In this document: piece after piece, positions 33,218 to 41,570 of the stretch
Layout of the letters: every line of letters starts with the position of its first letter
Position numbering within the stretch: position 1 is the stretch's first letter
Assembly (NCBI GenBank): GCA_051880615.1
Contig: JBJEOH010000041.1
Span: forward strand, 186,001 to 250,000
Direction of reading: 5' to 3'
Length of the DNA: 64,000 nucleotides
DNA from: UBA7067 sp051880615
GTDB taxonomy: Bacteria; Bacillota; Clostridia; Oscillospirales; Acutalibacteraceae
Made by a program: the position numbers and the translations under genes
Notes under the pieces: generated by a model
Database searches by the model: none
What the model saw: only the letters and a program-made list of their open reading frames with translations
Told to the model about the DNA's origin: nothing

Positions 33218-33415
33218 ATGAAAAAGCTATTAATTTCTATACTTTCTATTGTTGCTTTGATTATGTCGGTTTTCACAGCTTCGGCAGCCGACACAGGCAA
33301 GACGCTTGCTGCAACAGGCGATGAAACAAATGTGTTCCTGATTATCGCCATTCTTGTTGCCGCCGTTGCCGTTGCAATCGTTGTGGTTGTTTTAGGAAAA
33401 AAGAACAATAAATAA
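33218..33415 (+). CDS. 65-residue signal peptide plus LAATG sorting-signal protein
   Basis: The protein consists of a signal peptide (MKKLLISILSIVALIMSVFT, cleavage likely after ASA near 23), a spacer of about eight residues (DTGKTL), LAATGDE, a membrane helix (VFLIIAILVAAVAVAIVVVV) and a KKNNK tail. This is the layout of a sortase cell-wall sorting signal, with LAATG in place of LPxTG, yet there is no passenger domain. LAxTG motifs are known for some class E sortases; no sortase is in the window. GGGGGTG ribosome binding site, own promoter and terminator. An ordinary two-helix membrane peptide is the alternative. Confidence 0.72.
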   Translation: MKKLLISILSIVALIMSVFTASAADTGKTLAATGDETNVFLIIAILVAAVAVAIVVVVLGKKNNK

Positions 33416-33437
33416 GCATACAAATCTTTGAAATTCG

Positions 33438-33463
33438 GGGAACGGTTTTGCCGTTCCTTTTTC
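33438..33463 (+). terminator. Intrinsic terminator
   Basis: GGAACGG (33439-33445) with CCGTTCC (33451-33457) and TTTTT after it, ending the small gene and lying just before the purine salvage pair. Confidence 0.82.
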
Positions 33464-33482
33464 TGACGAAAGCAGTGATAAA

Positions 33483-34316
33483 ATGAACGAATTTGATTTG
33501 CTGAATAACAATAAAAATATAATCTCGGCTAAAATGCCATTTGTACCCGATACTGCCCTTGTTCTCGGTTCGGGACTCGGGGGACTTATCAGGGAAGAGG
33601 ATATTATTTTCAGTATCACATACGGCGAGCTTGAGGGTATGCCTGTGTCAACCGTTGACGGACACAATGGTCAATTTATATTTGCAAAGCTCGGCGGTGT
33701 AAATGTTGTCGCTATGCAGGGCAGAGTTCACCTATACGAGGGCTACACCGCACAGGAGGTAGTTCGCCCGATACGCCTTATGGGTATGCTGGGTGCGAAA
33801 AATTTGATACTTACAAATGCGGCAGGCGGCATTAACAAGACCTTTTCCTGCGGTGACCTGATGCTTATTACCGACCATATTTCAAGCTTTGTCAGCTCTC
33901 CGCTTATAGGTGAAAATTGCGCATTGCTCGGCACTCGTTTTCCCGATATGAGCGAGGCTTACTCTGAAAAGCTGCGCAGTATAGCGCTGAAATCAGCCGA
34001 AAGGCTTGGTATAGAGCTGAAGCAGGGTGTTTATGTTCAAGTCACGGGCCCGAATTACGAAACGCCCACAGAGATAAAAATGTATTCGCTCTTAGGTGCT
34101 GACGCAGTCGGAATGAGCACAGCTGTTGAGGCTATGGCAGCTGTGCATATGAGAATGTCTGTGTGTGGTATCAGCCTTATCACAAATGCGGCGGCAGGTA
34201 TAAGCGGCAAGCCGCTTTCACACGATGAGGTAAAGCAGGAAGCAGACAAGGCGGCTGATAAGCTTAGCTGCCTTGTCACTGATATTATAAGCAATTTGGG
34301 TGAAATATATGATTGA
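33483..34316 (+). CDS. Purine nucleoside phosphorylase
   Basis: Trimeric-type purine nucleoside phosphorylase of 277 residues that splits (deoxy)inosine and guanosine to base and (deoxy)ribose-1-phosphate. Motifs LGSGLGGL (phosphate loop), VDGHNGQF, MQGRVHLYEGY, LTNAAGGIN, VQVTGPNYETPTEIKM and MSTAVEAMAAVHM, with Asn at the NAAAGI segment, point to the inosine/guanosine-specific class (PunA/DeoD2). The ribosome binding site is weak. It overlaps the adenosine deaminase gene, forming a salvage pair. Confidence 0.92.
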   Translation: MNEFDLLNNNKNIISAKMPFVPDTALVLGSGLGGLIREEDIIFSITYGELEGMPVSTVDGHNGQFIFAKLGGVNVVAMQGRVHLYEGYTAQEVVRPIRLMGMLGAKNLILTNAAGGINKTFSCGDLMLITDHISSFVSSPLIGENCALLGTRFPDMSEAYSEKLRSIALKSAERLGIELKQGVYVQVTGPNYETPTEIKMYSLLGADAVGMSTAVEAMAAVHMRMSVCGISLITNAAAGISGKPLSHDEVKQEADKAADKLSCLVTDIISNLGEIYD

Positions 34317-35280
34317 TTTACATTTGCATCTTGACGGCTCTTTGCCGATAAATGCGGTTATTAAGCTTGCGAGAATTCAGAATATTACTCTGCCTGCCGA
34401 TGATGAGGAAACGCTCAAAACATATCTTACGGTAAGCCCGACAGCACAAAGCCTTAACGATTATCTCAAATGCTTTGATTTGCCGCTTGAGCTTCTGCAA
34501 AGCTGTGACGCGGTTGAATTTGCAGTGTATGAGTTAATATGTGAGCTGACAAAGCAGGGGATAGTCTACAGCGAAATTCGCTTTGCACCGCAGCTCCACA
34601 CAAAGAACGGACAAACTCAGCGTGATATTATAGAAGCTGCAATAAAAGGGCTAAGAAAAGCTGAACGCGATTTTAATACAAAATCAAACCTCATTCTCTG
34701 TACTATGCGAGGAGGAGCAGAGAAAGAAAATCTTTTGACTGTCCGTCTTGCCGCCGAATATTTGGGCAGTGGAGTTTGTGCCGTTGACCTTGCGGGTGCC
34801 GAGGCTCTGTATAAAACCGAGCTTTACAGGAGTGTTTTTGAGCTTGCCGCAGAGCTTTGCGTTCCGTTTACAATCCACGCAGGAGAGGCAGACGGTGCGC
34901 AGAGTGTAAAAACAGCCTTGAACTTTGGCGCAAGGAGAATCGGTCACGGAGTTGCGGCTGTAAACGACAATGAGCTGCTCGATGAAATAAAGCGCAGGAA
35001 TATCTCAATAGAATGCTGCCTTACAAGCAACCTGCAGACAAAGGCGGTGTCAAGCCTTTCACAGCACCCGATTAAGGATTTCCTGCACCTCGGAATTAAC
35101 GCAATTATTAATACAGATAATATGACGGTTTCTGATACAACGATAGAAAAAGAGTTTGCTCTGCTGTCGGCTATTGCGCCAGATGCTTCAAGAGAAAGAC
35201 TTTTGCAAAACGCCGTAAACGCCGCTTTTTTGAGTGACAAAGAAAAGGAGGAGATTATGATGAGGATGTCGAATCCTTAA
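34309..35280 (+). CDS. add: Adenosine deaminase
   Basis: Zinc-dependent deamination of adenosine or deoxyadenosine to inosine, supplying the phosphorylase encoded just upstream. The 324 residues show MIDLHLHLDGSL (zinc ligands), HAGEADG (catalytic Glu), RIGHGVAAV, ECCLTSNLQT and NTDNMTVSDT. The ATG at 34309 is inside the end of the upstream gene; a GTG at 34300 in frame is possible. Its 3' end overlaps the convergent sigG gene by 26 bp with no terminator between them. Confidence 0.9.
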   Translation: MIDLHLHLDGSLPINAVIKLARIQNITLPADDEETLKTYLTVSPTAQSLNDYLKCFDLPLELLQSCDAVEFAVYELICELTKQGIVYSEIRFAPQLHTKNGQTQRDIIEAAIKGLRKAERDFNTKSNLILCTMRGGAEKENLLTVRLAAEYLGSGVCAVDLAGAEALYKTELYRSVFELAAELCVPFTIHAGEADGAQSVKTALNFGARRIGHGVAAVNDNELLDEIKRRNISIECCLTSNLQTKAVSSLSQHPIKDFLHLGINAIINTDNMTVSDTTIEKEFALLSAIAPDASRERLLQNAVNAAFLSDKEKEEIMMRMSNP

Positions 35281-36046
35281 TCTTCTTCAGTGCGCCTTTT
35301 TCAATGCGGCTGACCTGAGCCTGAGATATTCCTATCTCTGAGGCAACCTCCATTTGTGTTTTGCCCTTGAAAAAGCGCAGACCGATTATCGTCTTTTCAC
35401 GGTCGTTTAAATCAATCATTGCCTGCTTAATCGCAATTTCATCAAGCCAGTTGTTGTCATCGTTGTTGTCGCCTATCTGATCCATAACGCAAATTGTATC
35501 GCTGCCGTCGGAGAAAACAGGCTCATACAGTGACACAGGCTCAACCACCGCCTCAAGAGCCAGCACAACATTTTCCTTTGTCGTGTCAAGCTCTTTGGCA
35601 ATCTCTTCAATAGTCGGCTCACGGTTGTTCGTGTTTGTAAGCTGCTCCTTGACCTGCATTGCGCGGTATGCTGTGTCGCGTATGCTGCGGCTTACTCTTA
35701 TGAAGTTGTGGTCGCGCAGATAGCGGCGCACCTCGCCGATAATCATAGGTACAGCATAAGTGGAAAATTTTACCATCAAATCGCAGTTAAAGTTGTCTAT
35801 CGCCTTGATAAGACCGATACAGCCGACCTGAAACAAATCATCGAGGTTTTCGCCGCGGTTTGTAAAACGCTGAATAACGCTTAATACAAGGCGGAGATTG
35901 CCGTTTATCATTTCATCTCTCGCTTTAGCGCGTTCGGCTTTTGTGCCGTTTTTGATGATTTTTAAAAGCTTGCGTTTTTCGTCTTCCTTCAGTACCTTGA
36001 TTTTGCTTGTGTTTACACCGCAAATTTCAACCTTCTTATACTGCAC
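35255..36046 (-). CDS. sigG: Sporulation sigma factor SigG
   Basis: Forespore late sigma factor of 263 residues. The family hallmark VEICGVNTSK occurs at the N-terminus (anti-sigma interaction and gin site), followed by sigma region 2 (NLRLVLSVIQRFTNRGENLD, then DLFQVGCIGLIKAIDNF), region 3 (REPTIEEIAKELD) and region 4 (FFKGKTQMEVASEIGISQAQ). Distinguished from SigF by the N-terminal motif. Start is GTG at 36046, nine bases after AAGGGGG, which lies in the 3' arm of a 15-bp perfect hairpin. It marks the organism as a spore-former. spoIIGA-sigE are not adjacent as they are in Bacillus. Confidence 0.93.
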   Translation of the reverse strand: MQYKKVEICGVNTSKIKVLKEDEKRKLLKIIKNGTKAERAKARDEMINGNLRLVLSVIQRFTNRGENLDDLFQVGCIGLIKAIDNFNCDLMVKFSTYAVPMIIGEVRRYLRDHNFIRVSRSIRDTAYRAMQVKEQLTNTNNREPTIEEIAKELDTTKENVVLALEAVVEPVSLYEPVFSDGSDTICVMDQIGDNNDDNNWLDEIAIKQAMIDLNDREKTIIGLRFFKGKTQMEVASEIGISQAQVSRIEKGALKKIKDSTSSS

Positions 36047-36055
36047 GAAGAAAAT

Positions 36056-36100
36056 CCCCCTTGTTAAGGCTTTATAACAAGTATTGCCTTAACAAGGGGG
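36056..36100 (-). promoter_or_regulatory. Hairpin sequestering the sigG ribosome binding site
   Basis: CCCCCTTGTTAAGGC (36056-36070) and GCCTTAACAAGGGGG (36086-36100): 15 perfect pairs, 15-nt loop. In the sigG mRNA the downstream arm carries AAGGGGG, the ribosome binding site. A transcript entering from rmuC would fold it and hide the site; a transcript starting inside the left arm would not. A sigma-F/G-like sequence (GCATA near 36112-36116, CTTGTTA near the arm) is a weak candidate promoter. It may also act as a partial terminator of rmuC. Confidence 0.7.
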
Positions 36101-36118
36101 TTAAATTCATATTATGCA

Positions 36119-37381
36119 TTAATTTCCGTTTTCCGTTGTGTCAGAAAGCTTTGGCATATCAATGTTGTCAAGCTGTGACAGTCGCTTTCTTATCTGTCTT
36201 GTGCGAACTCCCACAAGCTTGTCAAGCTCGGCGTTTGCCTGCTCAATTCTCTGCTGGGTGAGGGTAAGAATGTTGTCAAATTTTTCAAACTCGGTTTTAA
36301 CACTGCCGAGTACCTTCCACACCTCAGTGCTCTGCTTTTGTACGGCAAGCGTCTTGAAGCCCATTTGCAGGCTGTTGAGCAGTGCTGCCATTGTGCTTGG
36401 TCCTGCGATGTTGACCTTGTAGTTTCTTTGCAGTTCTTCCACGATTCTGCTGTTGACCGCCTCGGCATACAGTCCCTCAAACGGCAGAAACATTATTGCA
36501 AAGTCCGTAGTGTTCGGCGGGTCAATGTACTTTTCGCTTATGTCCTTTGCCTCTTTTTTGAGGGTGGCTGTCAGTATCTTTTTTGCATCAGAAATTTTAT
36601 CCCTGTCGCCGCTGTCATAAGCGTCGCACAGCGCTGTGTAGGTGTCGCCGGGGAACTTTGAGTCTATCGGCAGATAGATAAAATCGCCGTTTTCCTGCGG
36701 CAGCTTAACGGCATATTCAACAAAGTTTTTGCTGCCTTTCTTTGTTACAACATTTTCCTCGTACTGCTCGGGGGAGAGAACCTCTTTAAGGATTGCGCCG
36801 AGCTGTAACTCACCAATAATTCCTCTCGTCTTTACATTTGCAAGCACCTTTTTTAGACCGCCTACATCGTTTGCAAGGCTCTGCATCTCGCCGAGACCTT
36901 TGTAAACCTGTTCAAGCCTTTGGTTTACAAGCGCAAAGGAACGGCTCATCTTATCTTCAAGCGTCTTTTGCAGGTTTTCGTCAACCGTTTTTCGCATTTC
37001 GTCAAGCGAGCGTGAGTTTTCATTTTTAATGTCGCTTAGGCGTGTTTCCATTGTCGCTCTGATATTTTCAAGCTTTTGCTCATTTTCAAGAGAAAAGGTT
37101 TTCAGCCTGTTTTCAAGCTGCAAAAGTCGTTCGCTTTGGCTTTGCGACAATATGTCACCCATATTTTTGGTGCTTAACTGCACTATTGAAGAAAGCTCCT
37201 GCCGCAGAGTGCTGTTTGCTCTGTCGAGCATATTAAGCCTTTCTTCAAGCTGTGACAGCGATTTTGCAAATTCGCCGCTATTACTCTCTCCGACTTGTTT
37301 TCGTATGGCTGTGTATAAAACGCCGCCTAAGCATAGAGTAAGAATAATTAAAATAATCAGTAAAACAGCTTCCAAGCTCAT
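36119..37381 (-). CDS. rmuC: DNA recombination protein RmuC
   Basis: RmuC family, limiting recombination at inverted repeats in E. coli; predicted nuclease-like core. About 420 residues: N-terminal membrane helix (AVLLIILIILTLCLGGVLY), long coiled coil (residues 30-160), then the core with KTRGIIGELQLGAILKEVLS, VVTKKGSKNFVEYAV, PIDSKFPGD and DFAIMFLPFEGLYAEA. The ATG at 37381 has TTGGGTG upstream. It precedes sigG in the same direction with only the hairpin between. Confidence 0.9.
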   Translation of the reverse strand: MSLEAVLLIILIILTLCLGGVLYTAIRKQVGESNSGEFAKSLSQLEERLNMLDRANSTLRQELSSIVQLSTKNMGDILSQSQSERLLQLENRLKTFSLENEQKLENIRATMETRLSDIKNENSRSLDEMRKTVDENLQKTLEDKMSRSFALVNQRLEQVYKGLGEMQSLANDVGGLKKVLANVKTRGIIGELQLGAILKEVLSPEQYEENVVTKKGSKNFVEYAVKLPQENGDFIYLPIDSKFPGDTYTALCDAYDSGDRDKISDAKKILTATLKKEAKDISEKYIDPPNTTDFAIMFLPFEGLYAEAVNSRIVEELQRNYKVNIAGPSTMAALLNSLQMGFKTLAVQKQSTEVWKVLGSVKTEFEKFDNILTLTQQRIEQANAELDKLVGVRTRQIRKRLSQLDNIDMPKLSDTTENGN

Positions 37382-37472
37382 AATATCACCCAAACAAATT
37401 ATATTTCTCATCTGCTTTTTCGTCAATCACAAATCCTATTTTTATAAGACGCTGTTTCTTCTTGGAAACAGC

Positions 37473-37501
37473 AAAAAGCGGAAGGCTTAACCTCCCGCTT
37501 T
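37473..37501 (-). terminator. Terminator of the ABC transporter operon
   Basis: On the minus strand AAAGCGGG...CCGCTTTTT, with AGG/CCT as an inner stem extension, 38 bp after the permease stop. A second hairpin (GCTGTTTC/GAAACAGC, 37451-37472) follows. Confidence 0.8.
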
Positions 37502-37538
37502 CTGCGATAATGTAAATATGGTTTTGGAAAAAGCTCAG

Positions 37539-40163
37539 TTAACCGGCTGTAAGGAATACATATTTATCCTTTTTAATGTTTGCCTTTGAATCCACGCTGA
37601 CATAATAAGCGTAATCGTAGTAGTTTTCGCTTATATTGACAGGAGTAGTGTAAATCTTTTCATCGTCGCTGTAAGCCTGAATTACAAACGGATAATAAAC
37701 CTTATTCTTATCATTGTTATCTGTCAGGTGATGCAGTACAATTCCGTCATAAGCTGAATCATATAAATATGCATATGAACACTTATCGTTGTAGTAATAC
37801 AGGTTTCCCTCATCATCTGCATAGACAACCTTAAAGCTAAGCTTATTCTCGTCTATAATTTGCTCTCCATCCTCTTCTTCACTGTATTCTGCGTCGTCAT
37901 AGTCGTACATAATATAATCATTATAGTAATACATATCATAGCTTATTGCAGAGTATGAATTCATTGCATCAGAGTAAAAATTGTTGGAAACCTCTGTCGT
38001 TCTGTCCTCAAGATAATCCGTGCTGATATTCTCAGGCAGAGTGAAGAACTGCTCGGCGGCTTCCTTGCTCAGCATTCCGCTGCCATCAAGGAAAAATTGG
38101 CTTACCCCAATGCTTTGGGACTCATAGTCGTAAATGAGATTCAGGCTCGTTGTATAGCCGTACTGCGACAGAAGCTTAACACTGTTTTTGTAGGAGTACG
38201 GAACAGAAATATTCGTCTGTTTTTCGCTTGAGTCGTTTTCACGGTAGCGGACTATTATCTTGCAGAATACACTGTCATACCGGCCATCATCTTGTTTTTC
38301 TGCATCGTTCTTCATATCATCAAGTAAAGCCTTTTTCATTTCATCAACAAGATTTTTACTGTTGAATACAGAACTGTCTGCGCCGTACCATTTTGACATA
38401 ATATTAATTGAGGTTATCTCACTGCTTTTATCGCTGAGGAAGGACATAAGCTGGGCTGAATTTTCCTTTGATGCTATAGCCTCAATATTCTCAAGCTCAG
38501 ATGTCATATAGATATTTCCGTAATATCCGTCTGAGTATGAGCGCTCAACAGTTGTGCCGTTTTTCATATGGTATACGAATTTCAGGCTCGAAGGATTCAT
38601 ATAGTAAGAGTCGTCACCGTCGTAATAATCCTCGTCATCATAGCTTTCATATACATATGAGGGGTACGGATCGCCGAAGGTGCTGATATAATACGGCACA
38701 GGGTTGACAGTGTTCAGATTCTTGATAATCTTTTCGTGAAGCGCAACTGCTGCGTTTATGCTCTCTTCGCCGTTGCAGATTATATCATCGTCATAATCGT
38801 AAGAACTCGGAGATATCTGCGGTGCAAATATTGGGAATAAGAGGCTAGTCAGACCTGTATTCAAGTAGTCAGGATAGTATGAAGTCTTGATTTCAACCGA
38901 GCTTATTTCGCTGCTTTGCGGAATATATTTGTCTGCGCCGAAGCCGCCGAAAGCAAGACTTGTGTAGAGCAGGCAAACGCACACAACAACCGCAGCAAAG
39001 CTTATCAAAGATTTTGCAAAGCCCTTGAATCCCTTGTTGAAGATAACCGTTGCAACAAGGTGGGTTAAAAACGCCGCAATGAAAAACGAAATTAAGAATA
39101 TCGCAAACATAGTCCATGCGTTGCTTTGCAAGGTAGCCGCAATATCAGCGGCAGTCGGATTCCCTGAAATAGTAGTGCCAGACATAATATTAATATACAT
39201 AGAGAATGTAAATATTAAACCGAAAAGCAAGCCTATTGCCGCTGTTGCGATAAAGCGGATAATAACAGACGGTGCTTTGAAAGCGAACGAATTCTGCGCA
39301 GCCTCGGTTTTTCTTTTTTTCGTGAGGAAGAAGCAGCCTGCAACGCTTGCGGCAATCAGAATTGCCCATACAACAAGCTGCTGCCAGTTCTCATAGAAGA
39401 AATTGTATTCCCCACCTCTGAATAGGGACAAAATCAGTGATAGTATACTGCCGCCCGATGAACCATAGGGAGAGAGAAAATTTGAGATGAGCGGGATTTC
39501 GTCAATATGCAGGTTTACACCGGGAATTACGCTTGAGCCTAAGATAGAAAGCATTGATATAGCAATCGGATAGGCGAAGTTGACAAGCAGGGTTGTAAGA
39601 ACAGTGTTCGCCGTTGTGCCGCAGCATACCGCCATAAACGCTGTAAAGGAATATGAGGCGATAACCGACAGCATTACAAATACGCCTGTCTGGAAAACGA
39701 CTGAAACAACATCAGGTCCATATGCCACTACAACTGATGAGTCAAACGCTACACCCAACGACATAAGCGCTACAATCAGCATATTGATTATATACGGAAC
39801 AAGAATCATTATTAGTCCCGTTGCATAGCGCGAGAAGAACAGCGTTCGCCGTGTGCAGGGCAGTGAGCCGAAAACATCAGCCTGCCGCTTGTTGTGCAGG
39901 TAGTCGAACATCATAACCGCAATGATAAATGTCATTATCATTGTTACAGCGGTTGACAGCGTTGCAAATGTAAGCATTGTGACAGGATTGTTCAGCGTGC
40001 CGATAGACAGGGTTGCAAGCGTGCCTATAACAGGGCTTGAAAACAACAGCAGTGAAGCGTAAACAATAGGCAGAGCCTTGTGCTTTTTTATGCTCCATAA
40101 AATGATATTAATGAAATCGCTGTATTTTGTCTTTCTCTTAGCCGATAATGTTGCTGACATCAT
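37539..40163 (-). CDS. Large ABC transporter permease with extracytoplasmic domain
   Basis: About 874 residues. The first part contains six to seven membrane helices (KALPIVYASLLLFSSPVIGT, MTFIIAVMMFDYLHNKRQAD and others), with a further pair around 300-400. The second half (from about 450) is an outside domain rich in Tyr, Asp and Ser (YESYDDEDYYDGDDSYYMNP; YDYDDAEYSEEEDGEQ). The family match is the YtrC/DUF6449-like permease group paired with YtrB ATPases. The ATG at 40163 follows GGAGGTGG and lies within the end of the ATPase gene (26-bp overlap). Substrate unknown; antibiotic or cell-envelope stress export is typical for YtrA-regulated systems. Confidence 0.75.
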   Translation of the reverse strand: MMSATLSAKRKTKYSDFINIILWSIKKHKALPIVYASLLLFSSPVIGTLATLSIGTLNNPVTMLTFATLSTAVTMIMTFIIAVMMFDYLHNKRQADVFGSLPCTRRTLFFSRYATGLIMILVPYIINMLIVALMSLGVAFDSSVVVAYGPDVVSVVFQTGVFVMLSVIASYSFTAFMAVCCGTTANTVLTTLLVNFAYPIAISMLSILGSSVIPGVNLHIDEIPLISNFLSPYGSSGGSILSLILSLFRGGEYNFFYENWQQLVVWAILIAASVAGCFFLTKKRKTEAAQNSFAFKAPSVIIRFIATAAIGLLFGLIFTFSMYINIMSGTTISGNPTAADIAATLQSNAWTMFAIFLISFFIAAFLTHLVATVIFNKGFKGFAKSLISFAAVVVCVCLLYTSLAFGGFGADKYIPQSSEISSVEIKTSYYPDYLNTGLTSLLFPIFAPQISPSSYDYDDDIICNGEESINAAVALHEKIIKNLNTVNPVPYYISTFGDPYPSYVYESYDDEDYYDGDDSYYMNPSSLKFVYHMKNGTTVERSYSDGYYGNIYMTSELENIEAIASKENSAQLMSFLSDKSSEITSINIMSKWYGADSSVFNSKNLVDEMKKALLDDMKNDAEKQDDGRYDSVFCKIIVRYRENDSSEKQTNISVPYSYKNSVKLLSQYGYTTSLNLIYDYESQSIGVSQFFLDGSGMLSKEAAEQFFTLPENISTDYLEDRTTEVSNNFYSDAMNSYSAISYDMYYYNDYIMYDYDDAEYSEEEDGEQIIDENKLSFKVVYADDEGNLYYYNDKCSYAYLYDSAYDGIVLHHLTDNNDKNKVYYPFVIQAYSDDEKIYTTPVNISENYYDYAYYVSVDSKANIKKDKYVFLTAG

Positions 40164-41034
40164 AGCCTGCCACCTCCATTTCGTAAATAAATACCTCTTC
40201 AAGCGTCAGCGGTAATGCCTCGATAAAAACAGGGTCAAGAGAGCGTATTTTTGACAGCACCTCGTCCTGACTGCCTCTGATAATAAGGTTATAAAGCTGA
40301 CCGTGCATATTTGCGTTGAGTATTTCAAACTGCGACATATCCGCGTTTGTCGGCGGTGTTGAGAACGCAGCCTGAATTTTTGTGATGCCCATTTTTGTGT
40401 CGTCAAGCTCGTTGTTGAAGAGCAGCTTTCCATTGTGCAGAAGCGCCACATGGTCGCATAAATCCTCAAGCTCACGCAGATTGTGCGAGGCTATTACAAC
40501 GCTCATTCCGTTAGCCACATCGTCAATGATAAGCTTTTTAACAAGCATCCTGATAACAGGGTCAAGACCGTCGAAAATTTCGTCGAGCAAAAGATATTTC
40601 GGACAGCAGCTGAGCGCCAATATAAGCGCCGCCTGACGCTGCATACCCTTTGACATATTGATAATTCTGTGATTCGGGTTAATCGGGAAACGGGAGCAAA
40701 GATAGTTATATTTTTCCTCGTTCCAGCTTGTATACAGCCTTCTGTAAAGGTCGGCTGTGTTTTTTACTGTTGAATCGTTGTAAAAATACGGATAATCGCT
40801 GACGAAAAAGACCTTGCCCTTAGCGTCAATGTTTTCAAAGCTGTCCTCTCCGTCAATCAGAATTTCACCATCGTCAGCCTCGAAAACTCCTGCAATCAGC
40901 CTCAGCATTGTCGATTTACCCGAGCCGTTTGAACCGACAAGACCCAATACATTGCCGCAATCAATTTTAAGGCTGATGTCGTCAAGAGCTGCAAGAGAGC
41001 CAAATTTTTTGGTTACGCTGCAAAGCTCAATCAT
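40138..41034 (-). CDS. ABC transporter ATP-binding protein (YtrB-like)
   Basis: ATPase of 298 residues with Walker A GSNGSGKST, Walker B YLLLDEIFDGLD, the switch histidine in VIASHNLRELED and a degenerate signature MSKGMQRQ in place of LSGGQ. This signature is typical of the YtrB group. The C-terminal 80 residues are an accessory domain. The gene overlaps both its regulator (8 bp) and its permease (26 bp), so all three are translated together. Confidence 0.88.
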   Translation of the reverse strand: MIELCSVTKKFGSLAALDDISLKIDCGNVLGLVGSNGSGKSTMLRLIAGVFEADDGEILIDGEDSFENIDAKGKVFFVSDYPYFYNDSTVKNTADLYRRLYTSWNEEKYNYLCSRFPINPNHRIINMSKGMQRQAALILALSCCPKYLLLDEIFDGLDPVIRMLVKKLIIDDVANGMSVVIASHNLRELEDLCDHVALLHNGKLLFNNELDDTKMGITKIQAAFSTPPTNADMSQFEILNANMHGQLYNLIIRGSQDEVLSKIRSLDPVFIEALPLTLEEVFIYEMEVAGYDVSNIIG

Positions 41035-41410
41035 AATTTACCTCCTCCTTTTTTTCAAAGTGTACCTTTACAATACTGTTAATATCGTCCTTCGTTATAC
41101 CAAGCTCAAGTGCCTTGTCAATCGCTTCACCGAGAAGTCTTGATGCTGTAAGCATTTTGAGCGACTCGGGTGAGGCTGAGTGTGCGATGAACGAGCCTCT
41201 GCCGACTACCGAATAAATTATATTGTCACGCTCGAGCATCTGATACACCTTCGCAACGGTGTTCGGATTTACCCCGACATCCTTTGCAAGCGCTCTTACG
41301 GTTGGCAGCTGTTCGTCGGGCTTGAGCACTCCGAGCGCAACAAGCTTTACTACATTGTTGTATAGCTGTTCGTAAATCGGCTCCCGGCTGTCGTAATTTA
41401 ACGAGAACAT
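41027..41410 (-). CDS. GntR-family regulator, YtrA subfamily
   Basis: A 127-residue repressor: winged helix with REPIYEQLYNNVVKLVALGV, LPTVRALAKDVGVNPNTVAK and a short helical tail, without an effector domain. This size and the adjacent ABC genes define the YtrA subfamily. It overlaps the ATPase gene by 8 bp. Two tandem palindromes lie in its own promoter (41456-41492), so autorepression is likely; inducers in relatives are cell-wall-active peptides, but nothing here shows which. Confidence 0.88.
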   Translation of the reverse strand: MFSLNYDSREPIYEQLYNNVVKLVALGVLKPDEQLPTVRALAKDVGVNPNTVAKVYQMLERDNIIYSVVGRGSFIAHSASPESLKMLTASRLLGEAIDKALELGITKDDINSIVKVHFEKKEEVNYD

Positions 41411-41455
41411 AATATCACCTCTTCCTTAAGGTTGTGGGGTTGCATTGAACTACTT

Positions 41456-41517
41456 GTAATAGTGTGTTCTATTACTAATGGTACAATTAGTATATTCCAA
41501 TTTTTACCGGTTGTCAA
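41456..41517 (-). promoter_or_regulatory. Promoter with two tandem 7-6-7 palindromes
   Basis: On the minus strand TTGACA (41517-41512), 17-bp spacer, TATACT (41494-41489). Palindrome one TACTAAT-N6-ATTAGTA (41473-41492) covers the -10; palindrome two GTAATAG-N6-CTATTAC (41456-41475) lies next to it downstream of the start. Both have 7-bp perfect arms and 6-bp centres and overlap by 3 bp, as expected for two dimers of a GntR repressor. Confidence 0.75.
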
Positions 41518-41523
41518 TAACAA

Positions 41524-41562
41524 ATAAAAAATTAGCTGCGCGGTTTTTGTAACCGTACAGCC
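41524..41562 (-). terminator. Intrinsic terminator after the TIGR04086-type gene
   Basis: On the minus strand GGCTGTACGGTT and AACCGCGCAGC pair around a short loop, followed by TAATTTTTTA. Confidence 0.82.
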
Positions 41563-41570
41563 AAACTGAC

